Shown here in pieces: positions 13,965-21,288 of a stretch of DNA of 21,288 nt. The notes below the pieces were generated by a model. That model was not told the DNA's origin and searched no databases. It saw nothing but the letters and a program-made list of their open reading frames with translations. The DNA is from Thermoplasmata archaeon (GTDB taxonomy: Archaea; Thermoplasmatota; Thermoplasmata; UBA184): the NCBI GenBank assembly GCA_030064695.1, contig JASHYV010000017.1, positions 1 to 21,288 on the forward strand, given 5' to 3'. Positions within the stretch are counted from its first letter, which is position 1, and each line of letters begins with the position of its first letter. The position numbers and the translations under genes were made by a program.

Positions 13965-15808
13965 TCCACCGCCGGGGGCCCGTTATAAAGGAAGCAGGCC
14001 ACGTGGTGACCCTCCCCCTCCACGGTCGTGGGGGGCCGGCGCTCCTTGCAGACGGGCATGGCGTACGGGCACCGGGGGTGGAACCGGCATCCCGAAGGAG
14101 GATAGATCAGGTTGGGGACGCTGCCCGCGATCGACGCGAGGCTCTTCGAGGGCTGGTCGAATCGGGGGATCGACGCGAGCAATCCCTGGGTGTAGGGGTG
14201 CAGCGGGCGCACGAAGAGCTCGCGGACCGGGGCCATCTCGACGATCTGGCCGGCGTACATCACCGCCACCCGGTCGGCGACCTCGGCGATGACGGCGAGG
14301 TCGTGCGTCACCAGGAGGATCGAGGTGCCGATCCGCTGGCGCATGTCCTTCATCAGCTCGAGGATCTGCGCCTGGATCGTGACGTCGAGCGCCGTCGTGG
14401 GCTCGTCCGCCATGAGGATCTCGGGGTCGCCGGCGAGCGCCATCGCGATCATCACGCGCTGCAGCATCCCCCCCGACAGCTCGTGCGGGTAGCCGCGCGC
14501 GACCTGGACGGGGTTCGCGATCTGGACCCCCTCGAGCGCCGCGACCACCCGCCAGAACGCCTCCTCCCGGAGCGGCCGGCTCGTCCGGCGGCGCACGCCC
14601 CACATGCGGTACGGGAGCGATCGGAGCCGTACGCGCAGGCGGACGGCCGCGAGGCGGCTGCGACGCACCCGCTCCAACTGGCCCTTCCGCATCTCCGACA
14701 TGTAGGCGGCCCGCATCTCGCGGCTGACGACGCTCAGCTGCCGCTCCGAGACGAGGAATCCGCGCTGACCCGCCGAGAGCTTGAGCCTCCGTCGGGCCTT
14801 GTCGAGGTCCTTCTCGATGCGCGGGCCGATCTCCTCGGTCCCGGCGAACCGGGCCTGGCGCGCGAGGTAGAACGCCTGAGTGCCGAACGAGGAGAGATGC
14901 ATCGCGTCGCCCAGCGCCTTCGCGGCGGCCCGCATCCCGGCATCGTCGTGGGCCTCCGTCGCCCGGATGAGCTGCTGCCGTGCCTCCTGGAACCGGTCGG
15001 CATGGAGCTGCGCCGCTTCCGCGGCGAGCTGGGCCTCGACCGGACCGCCCTTCGCGTCGCCGCGGCCCTGGGCCCGGGCGAGGGCCCGGACGCCGAACGA
15101 CGGGTCCCCCGTGAGCGCGCCGAGCTCTTGCGCGGCCGCTTCCGCCGCCGCGAGATCCCCCTTGCGTACGGCGGTCACCAGGGCCGTCGCCGCCGGCCGG
15201 ACGTTCGGTCCGTCGGCGGTCGCGGCGAGGAGGCCGTCGACCACCTCCACCCCGCGGTGCTCGAGGATCATCTCGGAGACCTGGTCGGAGATCGGGAAGA
15301 TCGGGTTCATCGCCTGCGAGGGTTCCTGGAAGATCATCGCGATCCCGGCGCCGCGGATCGAGCCCACCCGGGCCAGGGCGGCCTTCACCTTCCGGAACGT
15401 GCGCTTGACCTTCACCCGGTTCGTGTTCTTGATGGGGACGAACCGGGCCTCCTCCGACAGGCCCCAGAGGAGGTCCGCGCCCCGGAAGAGCACCTTTCCG
15501 CTGACGACCCGACCGGGCGGGTCCGGGATGAGCCGCGTGATGGAGAACATGGAGACGCTCTTGCCGCAGCCGGTCTCCCCGACCATCCCGAGCGTCTCGC
15601 CCCGGCGCAGCTTGAACGAAACGCCCTCGAGCGCCCGCACCACGCCGTCGTAGGTGTAGAAGTAGGTCACGAGGTTCCGGACGTCCAGGACCACCGGGCT
15701 CGCGGGGCTCGCCGGCGAGCCCGCGGCGGCGGTACGGGGCGGCTCGGGGGCCGGTGCCGAGACAGAGAGGTCGGGGGTCGACGACACGCGCGGCGCGGAG
15801 GCGCTCAC
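13961..15808 (-). CDS. oppD: Peptide ABC transporter ATP-binding subunit OppD/DppD with large inserted helical domain
   Basis: A 615-residue ATPase; OppD is normally about 330-350. A Ser/Ala/Pro-rich leader (1-38) precedes Walker A GETGCGKS (77-84). The stretch to the Q-loop is lengthened by a basic segment (about 120-150). The Q-loop is [14 protein letters not shown] (Gln161). The signature LSGGM is at 444-448, Walker [13 protein letters not shown] at 464-475, and the switch His at 502. The usual family has about 80 residues from Q-loop to signature; here there are about 280, with the insert at about 186-418. The insert is Ala/Arg-rich and predicted helical, and it holds two similar units (about 210-250 and 280-323, each ending SFG...LARA/LARQ). 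All catalytic motifs remain intact. The C-terminus has [15 protein letters not shown] and [11 protein letters not shown] 15808 starts 4 nt after the oppC stop. Confidence 0.92.
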   Translation of the reverse strand: MSASAPRVSSTPDLSVSAPAPEPPRTAAAGSPASPASPVVLDVRNLVTYFYTYDGVVRALEGVSFKLRRGETLGMVGETGCGKSVSMFSITRLIPDPPGRVVSGKVLFRGADLLWGLSEEARFVPIKNTNRVKVKRTFRKVKAALARVGSIRGAGIAMIFQEPSQAMNPIFPISDQVSEMILEHRGVEVVDGLLAATADGPNVRPAATALVTAVRKGDLAAAEAAAQELGALTGDPSFGVRALARAQGRGDAKGGPVEAQLAAEAAQLHADRFQEARQQLIRATEAHDDAGMRAAAKALGDAMHLSSFGTQAFYLARQARFAGTEEIGPRIEKDLDKARRRLKLSAGQRGFLVSERQLSVVSREMRAAYMSEMRKGQLERVRRSRLAAVRLRVRLRSLPYRMWGVRRRTSRPLREEAFWRVVAALEGVQIANPVQVARGYPHELSGGMLQRVMIAMALAGDPEILMADEPTTALDVTIQAQILELMKDMRQRIGTSILLVTHDLAVIAEVADRVAVMYAGQIVEMAPVRELFVRPLHPYTQGLLASIPRFDQPSKSLASIAGSVPNLIYPPSGCRFHPRCPYAMPVCKERRPPTTVEGEGHHVACFLYNGPPAVE

Positions 15809-15812
15809 GCGC

Positions 15813-16976
15813 TTATCTCCTCAACCGGGGATCGAGCGCGTCGCGGAGTCCGTCGGCAAAGAAGTTCACGCTGATGGCGAAGAAGAAGATCGCGAGTCCC
15901 GGATAGAGCACCTGCCACCAGGGGATGAAGCAGGTGGCCCCCTTGACGCCGCAGTGGGTCAGGACGACGGGCAGCACCTCCGTCCCCGCGGCGGCGATCG
16001 AGCCCCACTCCGGCACCAGCGGATAGGGGAACAGCACGAAGCCGATGAACGTGATCGCGGCGAGCAGGAGGGGGATCGAGCCCACGTCCAGCGACATCTG
16101 GACGAACACCGGGTAGACGCTGTTGGGGATCACGTGACGGACTAAGATCCGGCCCCCTCCCGCCCCGCTCGCCTTCGCGGCCTCCACGTACCGCTGCTCC
16201 CGCACGACTAAGGCCTGGCTGCGGACGATGCGGGCGTAGAGCGGCCACCAGACGATGATGAACGCCACGACGATGAGCTCTAACGTCGTGTCGAACGACA
16301 CGAGGCCGATCGTTTTCCCGACGACGATCACCGCGATGACGAGGAGGATCGCGGGCACGGAGAGGAAGACGTCGGTCACACGCATCACGACCTCGTCGAT
16401 CCAGCCTCCGTAATACCCGGAGATCGCACCGAGGACCAGACCGGCGAGGGCGCCCACCGCGACGATCGAGACCGAAACGCCGATCGAGTTGACGGTCCCC
16501 TTCACCAGCAAATTGTAGTCGTTGTAGAAGAACGGAAGACTGGCGCCGGCGTCGGCCGCCGGGTAGACGAGCGAGCCGAGCGGGAAGGAACCTCCGGTGA
16601 GCGGGATGAGGGTGGCCGTCGGCGCGATGAAGTTGGGATACCCGACCGGGGTCATGATGCAGCCCGGACCGTACGACTGGACGTTGGACGGGTACGTGCA
16701 GACGGTGTTGGCGGCCTGGTAGCACGGGTTCGTGTCCTGGACGGGCAGGGGCGAGTTGGACGCGCAGTAGAGGGAGGGGTTCGAGCCCGACGCCGGATAG
16801 TAGAGACCGTAGACGAACAGGCCCACGAAGATCAGCAGGATGGCGAGCCCGATCATCGCGAGCGTGTTGCGTCGGAGGAAGTACCAGGTCCGCTTGTACT
16901 GCGACCAGCGGGCCTGCAGGCTCCGCCGGAACGGACTAACGACGGGCGCCGGCGCCCCCGACGATACCGTCGCCAT
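15813..16976 (-). CDS. oppC: Peptide ABC transporter permease OppC/DppC
   Basis: A 387-residue permease with about six membrane helices. It has the family N-terminus (RRSLQARWSQYKRTWYFLRRNTLAMIGLAILL), TM1 at about 37-57, and the coupling EAA loop YVEAAKASGAGGGRILVRHVIPN. It ends NFFADGLRDALDPRLRR, as OppC proteins do. Usual OppC proteins are about 290-310 residues. The extra length is an outer loop between TM1 and TM2 (about 60-155) with four cysteines (71, 85, 93, 106) and many Pro/Asn/Tyr. Two more cysteines lie in a late outer loop (HCGVKGATC). The ATG at 16976 has a GGGAGGG Shine-Dalgarno sequence 6-7 nt upstream, within the 12-nt gap after oppB. Confidence 0.94.
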   Translation of the reverse strand: MATVSSGAPAPVVSPFRRSLQARWSQYKRTWYFLRRNTLAMIGLAILLIFVGLFVYGLYYPASGSNPSLYCASNSPLPVQDTNPCYQAANTVCTYPSNVQSYGPGCIMTPVGYPNFIAPTATLIPLTGGSFPLGSLVYPAADAGASLPFFYNDYNLLVKGTVNSIGVSVSIVAVGALAGLVLGAISGYYGGWIDEVVMRVTDVFLSVPAILLVIAVIVVGKTIGLVSFDTTLELIVVAFIIVWWPLYARIVRSQALVVREQRYVEAAKASGAGGGRILVRHVIPNSVYPVFVQMSLDVGSIPLLLAAITFIGFVLFPYPLVPEWGSIAAAGTEVLPVVLTHCGVKGATCFIPWWQVLYPGLAIFFFAISVNFFADGLRDALDPRLRR

Positions 16977-16988
16977 CTCGAACCCTCC

Positions 16989-18230
16989 CTAGCCGAGGCG
17001 GACCCTCGGGTCCAGGTAGGCGTAGAGGATATCGACGATGATGTTCGCCGCCACGACGAGATAGGTGAAGAGGAGCGTGGTGCCGAACAGCACCCCAAAG
17101 TCCCAGTTGCGGGCCGGGCCCACGATGGCGTAGGCGAAGAGACGACCGACCCCCCAGAGGTTGAACACCTCTTCGATGATCGGGAAGCCCGTGATGAAGC
17201 CCGCGAAGGTGAGACCTAACACCGTGATCGTCACGTTGAGCGAGTTCCGCCCGGCGTGCTTCTTGATGACCGTGGACTCGGGAAGGCCCTTCGCCCGTGC
17301 GGTCCGGATGTAGTCCTGGTTCATCACCTCCAGCATGCTGTTTCGAACGAACCGAAGGAGCACCGCCACGGTTCCGTAGGCGATGACGAGCGCCGGGATG
17401 ACCATGCGCAGGAGGGTATCGGCGGCCAAGGAGTACTGACCGTGGATGAGGGCGTCGACAGTGGGGAAGCCGGTCGGCGTGCTGATGTAGCCGTAGAGCA
17501 GCCAACTCGGGTATCCGATGGGGCTCAGGTTCACCGTGCCGTAGAGGGGCGTGCAGGGAGGTTGGGGCCAGGATCCGTAGAAGTCTTGGAAGAGGGTGCT
17601 CGTTCCGCCGCACAGGACGGACTTGTCCGCCGGCCCGCCCAGCGCGAACGTGACCGCGGCCAGCGCGAGCGTACCTAGTAAGAACGTCGGGATCGCGAAC
17701 CCGGAGAACGACATGATCCGGGACGCTTGATCCACCGGACGGTTCCGATAGACGGCGGAGAGGTTCCCAAGCGGCAGAGAGATGACCAGGATGAAGAGCA
17801 GCGAGAGGAGCGCGAGCTCAATGGTATAGGGCAGGAACTGCCAGATCACGGAGGCCACGGACTGGCCCGCCAGCGCCGGTAAGCCGAACCCTTGCGACCC
17901 GGTCCCGAGCGCCGAGCCCTGGGAGACGTAGCCCCAGTTGAAGGTCAGCGCGTTGAAGATGTAGATCCCCCATTGTTCGAAGATAGGTTTGTTCAGCCCT
18001 AGGGCACTGATCGCGGCCAAGTAGGTCGGGTTGGGGCACGACTTCGAGGGGTCGGTGGGACAGGGGATCGTGGGGTCGCAGGGGTTGTTCTTTCCGCTGG
18101 GGCGGAAGAACGAGCAGGCGCGGGTGGCCACCGGCAGCGCGCTGATCAGCACGAACAGCACGGTCATGACCCCGATCACGACCGGGACCACGAGGGCGGC
18201 GCGGCGTACCACGTACACCCACATCCGCAT
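16989..18230 (-). CDS. oppB: Peptide ABC transporter permease OppB/DppB
   Basis: A 413-residue first gene of the operon. TM1 follows the typical MWVYVVRRAALVVPVVIGVMTVLFVLI. The coupling loop DYIRTARAKGLPESTVIKKHAGRNS and the end IVDILYAYLDPRVRLG are classical for the family. Two outer insertions are unusual: about 36-68 with Cys39, Cys51, Cys57 and Cys65, and about 198-245 with Cys207 and Cys226. The frame is open to 18275, but a TATA box at 18286-18295 would put that ATG only about 15 nt away, before any transcript start. The ATG at 18230, starting MRMWVYVVRR, is therefore chosen and leaves a leader of about 34 nt. MWVYVV at 18224 is an alternative. Confidence 0.93.
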   Translation of the reverse strand: MRMWVYVVRRAALVVPVVIGVMTVLFVLISALPVATRACSFFRPSGKNNPCDPTIPCPTDPSKSCPNPTYLAAISALGLNKPIFEQWGIYIFNALTFNWGYVSQGSALGTGSQGFGLPALAGQSVASVIWQFLPYTIELALLSLLFILVISLPLGNLSAVYRNRPVDQASRIMSFSGFAIPTFLLGTLALAAVTFALGGPADKSVLCGGTSTLFQDFYGSWPQPPCTPLYGTVNLSPIGYPSWLLYGYISTPTGFPTVDALIHGQYSLAADTLLRMVIPALVIAYGTVAVLLRFVRNSMLEVMNQDYIRTARAKGLPESTVIKKHAGRNSLNVTITVLGLTFAGFITGFPIIEEVFNLWGVGRLFAYAIVGPARNWDFGVLFGTTLLFTYLVVAANIIVDILYAYLDPRVRLG

Positions 18231-18285
18231 AGATTCGCTACCGTGCCACGCCCCGACGTGGGACCCCCGGGCCATCTGGGAGGCC

Positions 18286-18296
18286 CTATTTATTCC
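18286..18296 (-). promoter_or_regulatory. TATA box of the oppBCDF operon
   Basis: GGAATAAATAGG on the minus strand, in GC-rich surroundings. Transcription should begin near 18264, about 34 nt before the oppB ATG. Confidence 0.65.
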
Positions 18297-18312
18297 TCGC
18301 TAGTCGCGAAGT

Positions 18313-18342
18313 TCTCCGGCGAGGTACGAACGCTCCCGGAGA
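18313..18342 (-). terminator. Inverted repeat between pth2 and the opp promoter
   Basis: TCTCCGG (18313-18319) and CCGGAGA (18336-18342) are perfect inverted copies 16 nt apart. They lie directly after the pth2 stop codon and upstream of the opp TATA box. This could end the srp54-pth2 transcript or be a regulator site of the opp operon; no T-run follows, so either reading is weak. Confidence 0.35.
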
Positions 18343-18343
18343 C

Positions 18344-18685
18344 TCAGAGCAGCGGCAGGGCGCCCGTGATCGGATCGAGGTCCGCGGCGCGCGCGGGCCC
18401 CAGCCCGAGGCAGGTACGGGTGCCGGGCGCCACCTCGGTGAACCCCGCATCCTCGACCCAGACCGTCGGGATCCCCCGGGCCCGGGCGGCCCGGTCCAGG
18501 GCTTCCAGCTCGGGCAGGGTCTCCAGGACCACTGCGATCTTCTTCTGACCCTGCTGCCGCCAGGCTTCCAGGACGTCCGCCGATCGCCGTCCGGCGTGCT
18601 CGACCAGCATCACCGCAGCGTGGGCCACCTGGACCGCGGCCTTGCCGGCAGTGAGCCTCAGCTCCCCCCGCACGACGAGCACCAT
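18344..18685 (-). CDS. pth2: Archaeal/eukaryotic-type peptidyl-tRNA hydrolase Pth2
   Basis: A 113-residue enzyme that frees tRNA from prematurely released peptidyl-tRNA. Family motifs are the start MVLVVRGELRLTAGKAAVQVAHAAV (MxLVVRxDLxMxxGKxAAQxAHA type), QQGQKKIAVVLETLPELEAL, the DAGFTEVAPGTRTCLGLGPA block, and the terminal DPITGALPLL. The length is exactly that of the family. The ATG at 18685 has a GGGGAG Shine-Dalgarno sequence about 7 nt upstream. It is the last gene of the srp54 cluster, 34 nt after the DUF1616-like gene. Confidence 0.96.
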   Translation of the reverse strand: MVLVVRGELRLTAGKAAVQVAHAAVMLVEHAGRRSADVLEAWRQQGQKKIAVVLETLPELEALDRAARARGIPTVWVEDAGFTEVAPGTRTCLGLGPARAADLDPITGALPLL

Positions 18686-18719
18686 CTTCGTCTCCCCGGG
18701 GTTCGGGGCCCGACGGGTC

Positions 18720-19256
18720 CTACTCGGCGTAGGCTGCCTCCCGCTGGGATTGGAGCGAGGAGATCTCGGCGCGCACCCGCGCGACCTCTTCCTTGACCCG
18801 CGCGGCCTCGGACTCCGGGCCGGTCCTCAGTTGGTGCAGGAGCCGGCGCTCCTCCCGGGCGAGCCGGTCCAGTTCCCGGGAGAGTTCCCACGCTCCCTCT
18901 TCTCCCCCCGATGGCTCCAGCGGGTGCGGAGCCGGGGGCGTCCGGGCGAAGGCCCCTCGGACCCAACCGATCGCGAACGCGAGGAGAGCGACGGCCGTCA
19001 GCCCCGCCTCCAGCACCGGATCCGACCAGTAGGCTTGGAAGCCTCCGGGCGAAGCGGCGAGGAGAACCCCGCCTACGAGCACGGTCAGCCCCACGCTGAG
19101 CACGAAGGAGAGCGTCCCGATCTCCAGGAGCCGGCGGAGTCCGTCGGGGCCCCGGATCCGCCACTCCGGGAAGGTGGCCTTCGTCACGAAGTAGCCGGGA
19201 ACGAAGAAGACCAGGGCCAGCCCGGCGATCGCCTCCGGGACCGCGGCGAGGCTCAC
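18720..19256 (-). CDS. DUF1616-like membrane protein with C-terminal coiled coil
   Basis: A 178-residue protein with three membrane helices (about 8-28, 45-68, 80-99). The first part has FFVPGYFVTKATFP followed by a LLEIGTLSFVLSVGLT helix, resembling the start of DUF1616 archaeal membrane proteins; this is a resemblance, not a proven match. Residues about 120-176 are Glu/Arg/Leu-rich with heptad-like spacing, a probable cytoplasmic coiled coil. Function is unknown. It lies between srp54 and pth2, which may hint at a role at the membrane near translation, but that is inference. The GTG at 19256 is 19 nt after the srp54 stop. Confidence 0.72.
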   Translation of the reverse strand: MSLAAVPEAIAGLALVFFVPGYFVTKATFPEWRIRGPDGLRRLLEIGTLSFVLSVGLTVLVGGVLLAASPGGFQAYWSDPVLEAGLTAVALLAFAIGWVRGAFARTPPAPHPLEPSGGEEGAWELSRELDRLAREERRLLHQLRTGPESEAARVKEEVARVRAEISSLQSQREAAYAE

Positions 19257-19275
19257 GCCGGGTCCTCCGGTCGGG

Positions 19276-20616
19276 TCATTCGGCGGGCGTTTCCGGGGCG
19301 CCGAGTTGCTTCTCGAGCTGGCGACGGAGCCGACGGTTCGAGACCAGCCCGTGGGCCGCTTTCCGGGTCGTCTCGTAGTGCTTCAGGAGCGCCCGGATCT
19401 CCTGGGGCCGCTGGCCGCTCCCCTTCGCGATCCGGTGGATCCGGTCCGCCTTGATGACATGCGGGTTGTCGAGCTCCTCGGCGGTCATCGAGTCGAGGAT
19501 CGTCCGGAAGCGGCGCAGCCGCTTCTGGGTGTCGTCCAGCTTGGCCTCGTCGAACTTGGTCGAGCCCAGGGTCGGGACCATCGAAAGCAGCTTCGAGAAC
19601 GGCCCCATCTCGCCGAGGGACTGCAGCTGGGCGCGCATGTCGCGCAGCGAGAACCGCCCCGCCATCAGGTTCTTCGCCGCCTTCTCGGCCGCTTCCTTGT
19701 CCGAGAGCTCCTCGAAGTGCTCGAGCAGCGACTGGATGTCCCCCATGCCGAGCAGCCGGGAGACGAAGCGCGTCGGCTCGAATCGCTCGAGCTCGTCTAG
19801 GTGCTCCCCGGTGCCGATGAAGAGGATCGGGGCGCCGCTGACCGCGACGGCGCTGAGCGCCCCGCCGCCCTTCGCGGACCCATCCAGCTTCGTCAGGATG
19901 ACGCCCGTGAGGCCGACCGCCTTGTGGAACGCCTCGGCGCTCCGGCCCGCGGACTGGCCCATCGCGGCGTCGAGGACCAGGATCGTCTCCTCGGGCTGGA
20001 GCGCCTCGCGCAGCCGCTTCAGTTCGGCGATGAGCTCCGGGTCGATCCCGCTCCGACCGGCCGTGTCCACGAGGATCGCGAGGTGCGGAGGCAGCTGCTC
20101 CAGAGCGTGGCGGACGATGACCTCGGCGCGCTTCTCGCCTCGCTCGGCGTAGAACTCGCATCCGACCTTCTTTGCGAGCTGCTCCAACTGGTCGATCGCC
20201 GCGGGCCGGTGGACGTCGGCGGCGACCATCGCGACCCTCACGCCGTGCTTCTGGAAGTAGCGGGCGAGCTTCCCGGCGGTGGTCGTCTTGCCCTGCCCGA
20301 AGAGCCCCGCGAGCAGGATCTTCTTCGGTTTCAGCTCGAACGGGCGCTCCTTGCCCAGGATCCCCCGGATCTCTTCGTAGATGATCCGGATCAGGAAATC
20401 GCGGAGGCTGGCCCCCGCGGGGGGTTTCTCCTCCGTGGCCCGCCGCCGGACCCGCTGCGTCAGCTCGAGCGTGAGCTGGACGTTGACATCGGCCTGCAGG
20501 AGCGCCCGCTGGATGTCCCGGACGACCTCCGAGAGCAGCGCCTCGTCCACGACGGAGCCGCGCGCGATCTTCTGCAGCACCCCCCGGAGGGACTTGCCAA
20601 GCGAGTCGAGTACCAT
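19276..20616 (-). CDS. srp54: Signal recognition particle GTPase SRP54 (Ffh)
   Basis: A 446-residue SRP GTPase that binds 7S RNA and signal sequences and docks with FtsY for membrane targeting. The N domain is helical (1-90). In the G domain, G1 reads GLFGQGKTTTAGKLA (104-118; usually GLQGSGKTT), then AADVHRPAAIDQLE, DTAGRSGID, TKLDGSAKGGGALS, and FIGTGEHLDELERF. The M domain (from about 305) has GMGDIQSLLE, then HVIKADRIHRIAKGSGQRPQEI, as in archaeal SRP54. The ATG at 20616 gives the usual MVLDSLGKSLRGVLQKI. An upstream TTG at 20652 is rejected because the TATA box at about 20669 predicts transcription from about 20643. Confidence 0.96.
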   Translation of the reverse strand: MVLDSLGKSLRGVLQKIARGSVVDEALLSEVVRDIQRALLQADVNVQLTLELTQRVRRRATEEKPPAGASLRDFLIRIIYEEIRGILGKERPFELKPKKILLAGLFGQGKTTTAGKLARYFQKHGVRVAMVAADVHRPAAIDQLEQLAKKVGCEFYAERGEKRAEVIVRHALEQLPPHLAILVDTAGRSGIDPELIAELKRLREALQPEETILVLDAAMGQSAGRSAEAFHKAVGLTGVILTKLDGSAKGGGALSAVAVSGAPILFIGTGEHLDELERFEPTRFVSRLLGMGDIQSLLEHFEELSDKEAAEKAAKNLMAGRFSLRDMRAQLQSLGEMGPFSKLLSMVPTLGSTKFDEAKLDDTQKRLRRFRTILDSMTAEELDNPHVIKADRIHRIAKGSGQRPQEIRALLKHYETTRKAAHGLVSNRRLRRQLEKQLGAPETPAE

Positions 20617-20663
20617 GGACGTTCCGGCGGCGATCCCCGCCTGTCCGCCCAAGAGGTTTCCGG

Positions 20664-20674
20664 CCCTATAAGGC
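20664..20674 (-). promoter_or_regulatory. TATA box of the srp54 cluster
   Basis: GCCTTATAGGG on the minus strand. Expected transcription start is near 20643, giving a leader of about 27 nt before the srp54 ATG. Confidence 0.6.
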
Positions 20675-20733
20675 GGGAACTCCCGAGGTCGGTCCCCGCG
20701 CCGCGGGCCCGGGCTCCGCGTCCTGCAGCAACC

Positions 20734-20742
20734 GTCTTATCG
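20734..20742 (+). promoter_or_regulatory. TATA-like element of the GltD-like gene
   Basis: GTCTTATCG is centred about 28-30 nt before the ATG at 20769, which fits a leaderless transcript. It is divergent from the srp54 promoter in the 152-nt spacer. Confidence 0.5.
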
Positions 20743-20768
20743 GCTCCCCGGGCTCGATAGTCGTATCG

Positions 20769-21288
20769 ATGTCCGCGAGCGCGCCCGCCGCCCCCAAACC
20801 TACGCCGCCGAAGCTGAATCCGGTGCGCGTGCCGATCGACGAGGAGGGCGTCGCCGACCGGACGACCGACTTCCGAGAGGTGCTCCACGCGTATTCCCGG
20901 GAGGACGCGGTCCTGGAAGCGAAGCGCTGCATCCAATGCCGCCGGCCCTGGTGCGTCGAGGCGTGCCCGATCTCTCAAGACTGTCGAGAGTACATTCGGC
21001 AGATCGCTCTCGGCGACTTTGACTCCGCAGCGAAGGTCACCCTCCGGGACAACCCACTTGCGACCTGCTTGTGCAAGGTTTGCTACCATTACTGCGAGGA
21101 CGCCTGTGTCGTGAAGCGCAAGGGCGTGCCGGTCGCGATCCGACAGCTGAAACGCGCCGCGCTCGAGTTCGGCGCGAGCGACCTCGCCTATATCCCGTCC
21201 CAACCGAAGAACCAGCGAGTCGCCGTGGTCGGCGCGGGTCCGGCGGGGCTCATGGCCGCCTGGGAGCTCGGAGTGCGGGGGTACTCGG
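20769..21288 (+). CDS. GltD-like NAD(P)H:acceptor oxidoreductase, iron-sulfur flavoprotein (5' part, cut by the window edge)
   Basis: The first 173 residues are present; the frame is open to the window end. The N-terminal helical iron-sulfur domain of glutamate synthase small subunit, NfnB and dihydropyrimidine dehydrogenase type is clear. Cys54, Cys57, Cys62 and Cys66 follow the usual C-x2-C-x4-C-x3-C spacing, and ALGDFDSAAKV and KRKGVPVAIRQLKRAALEF follow the family layout. The second cysteine group differs: Cys100, 102, 105, 109 and 113 in TCLCKVCYHYCEDAC, in place of the usual C-x3-C-x5-C-x3-C. An FAD-binding VAVVGAGPAGLMAAWEL (151-167) starts the flavin domain. The subunit it serves (GltB-like, NfnA-like or stand-alone) cannot be told from this fragment. 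The start is the ATG at 20769, with a TATA-like element about 28 nt upstream. Confidence 0.9.
   Translation, partial: MSASAPAAPKPTPPKLNPVRVPIDEEGVADRTTDFREVLHAYSREDAVLEAKRCIQCRRPWCVEACPISQDCREYIRQIALGDFDSAAKVTLRDNPLATCLCKVCYHYCEDACVVKRKGVPVAIRQLKRAALEFGASDLAYIPSQPKNQRVAVVGAGPAGLMAAWELGVRGYS

Noticed and set aside
14003..15874. A 623-residue plus-strand open frame
   Set aside because: Antisense to oppD, whose ATPase motifs are unmistakable; no recognisable domain on the plus strand.
19253..19279. Eight-codon mini-ORF (MTRPEDPA) overlapping the srp54 stop (ATGA) and the next start (GTGA)
   Set aside because: Too short to support as a gene. It could be a translational bridge between srp54 and the DUF1616-like gene, but chance is as likely.
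20617..20652. Longer srp54 product from a TTG at 20652
   Set aside because: The TATA position predicts transcription from about 20643, and the ATG at 20616 gives the standard SRP54 N-terminus.
1..21288. CRISPR arrays, insertion sequences, integrases or direct-repeat arrays
   Set aside because: None seen. The GC-rich repeats noticed are codon-level Ala/Arg/Gly runs or the hairpins listed as features.

Overview
The window is high-GC archaeal DNA. The archaeal markers are an intron-containing tRNA-Leu with a bulge-helix-bulge-like splice motif, the exosome subunit Csl4, an AK6-type adenylate kinase, Pth2, SRP54, an archaeal ATP-dependent DNA ligase, and TATA-type promoters, several of which sit about 25-28 nt before a start codon (leaderless genes). 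Gene content and the style of the surface proteins suggest an uncultured Thermoplasmatota-like euryarchaeon, but that placement is inference. I see no insertion sequence, phage gene or CRISPR array.

Region 1 (21-3414, minus strand, transcribed right to left): PRC-barrel protein -> tRNA-Leu(UAA) with a 33-nt intron -> METTL5-type methyltransferase -> Csl4 -> SHMT-like PLP enzyme -> AK6 kinase. The protein genes after the tRNA overlap by a few bases (ATGA, GTGA), so this looks like one RNA-processing/ribosome-maturation operon. The tRNA is wedged between two protein genes. Its discriminator base is also the A of the methyltransferase ATG.

Region 2 (3484-7328): DNA ligase and ribulose-phosphate 3-epimerase overlap on the minus strand. 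A divergent promoter region separates them from a small two-helix membrane protein on the plus strand. A convergent surface-anchored membrane protein of unknown function follows.

Region 3 (7502-18230): a membrane protein with a large outer domain and a cytoplasmic C2H2 zinc finger; a 1048-residue oligopeptide-binding protein with a pilin-like N-terminus and two extra beta-rich domains; a strong terminator; and, converging from the right, an oppBCDF operon ending in a small two-helix membrane protein. Several transporter parts are enlarged compared with the usual family: the permeases carry cysteine-bearing outer loops, OppF has a ~45-residue insert, and OppD has a ~230-residue insert containing a duplicated helical unit. 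This oversized peptide-uptake machine is the most unusual system in the window.

Region 4 (18344-20616, minus): srp54 -> DUF1616-like membrane/coiled-coil protein -> pth2, a housekeeping cluster for protein targeting and peptidyl-tRNA recycling. A divergent promoter pair separates it from a GltD-like iron-sulfur flavoprotein gene (20769 to the window edge, truncated). No stretch longer than 300 bases lacks a gene.
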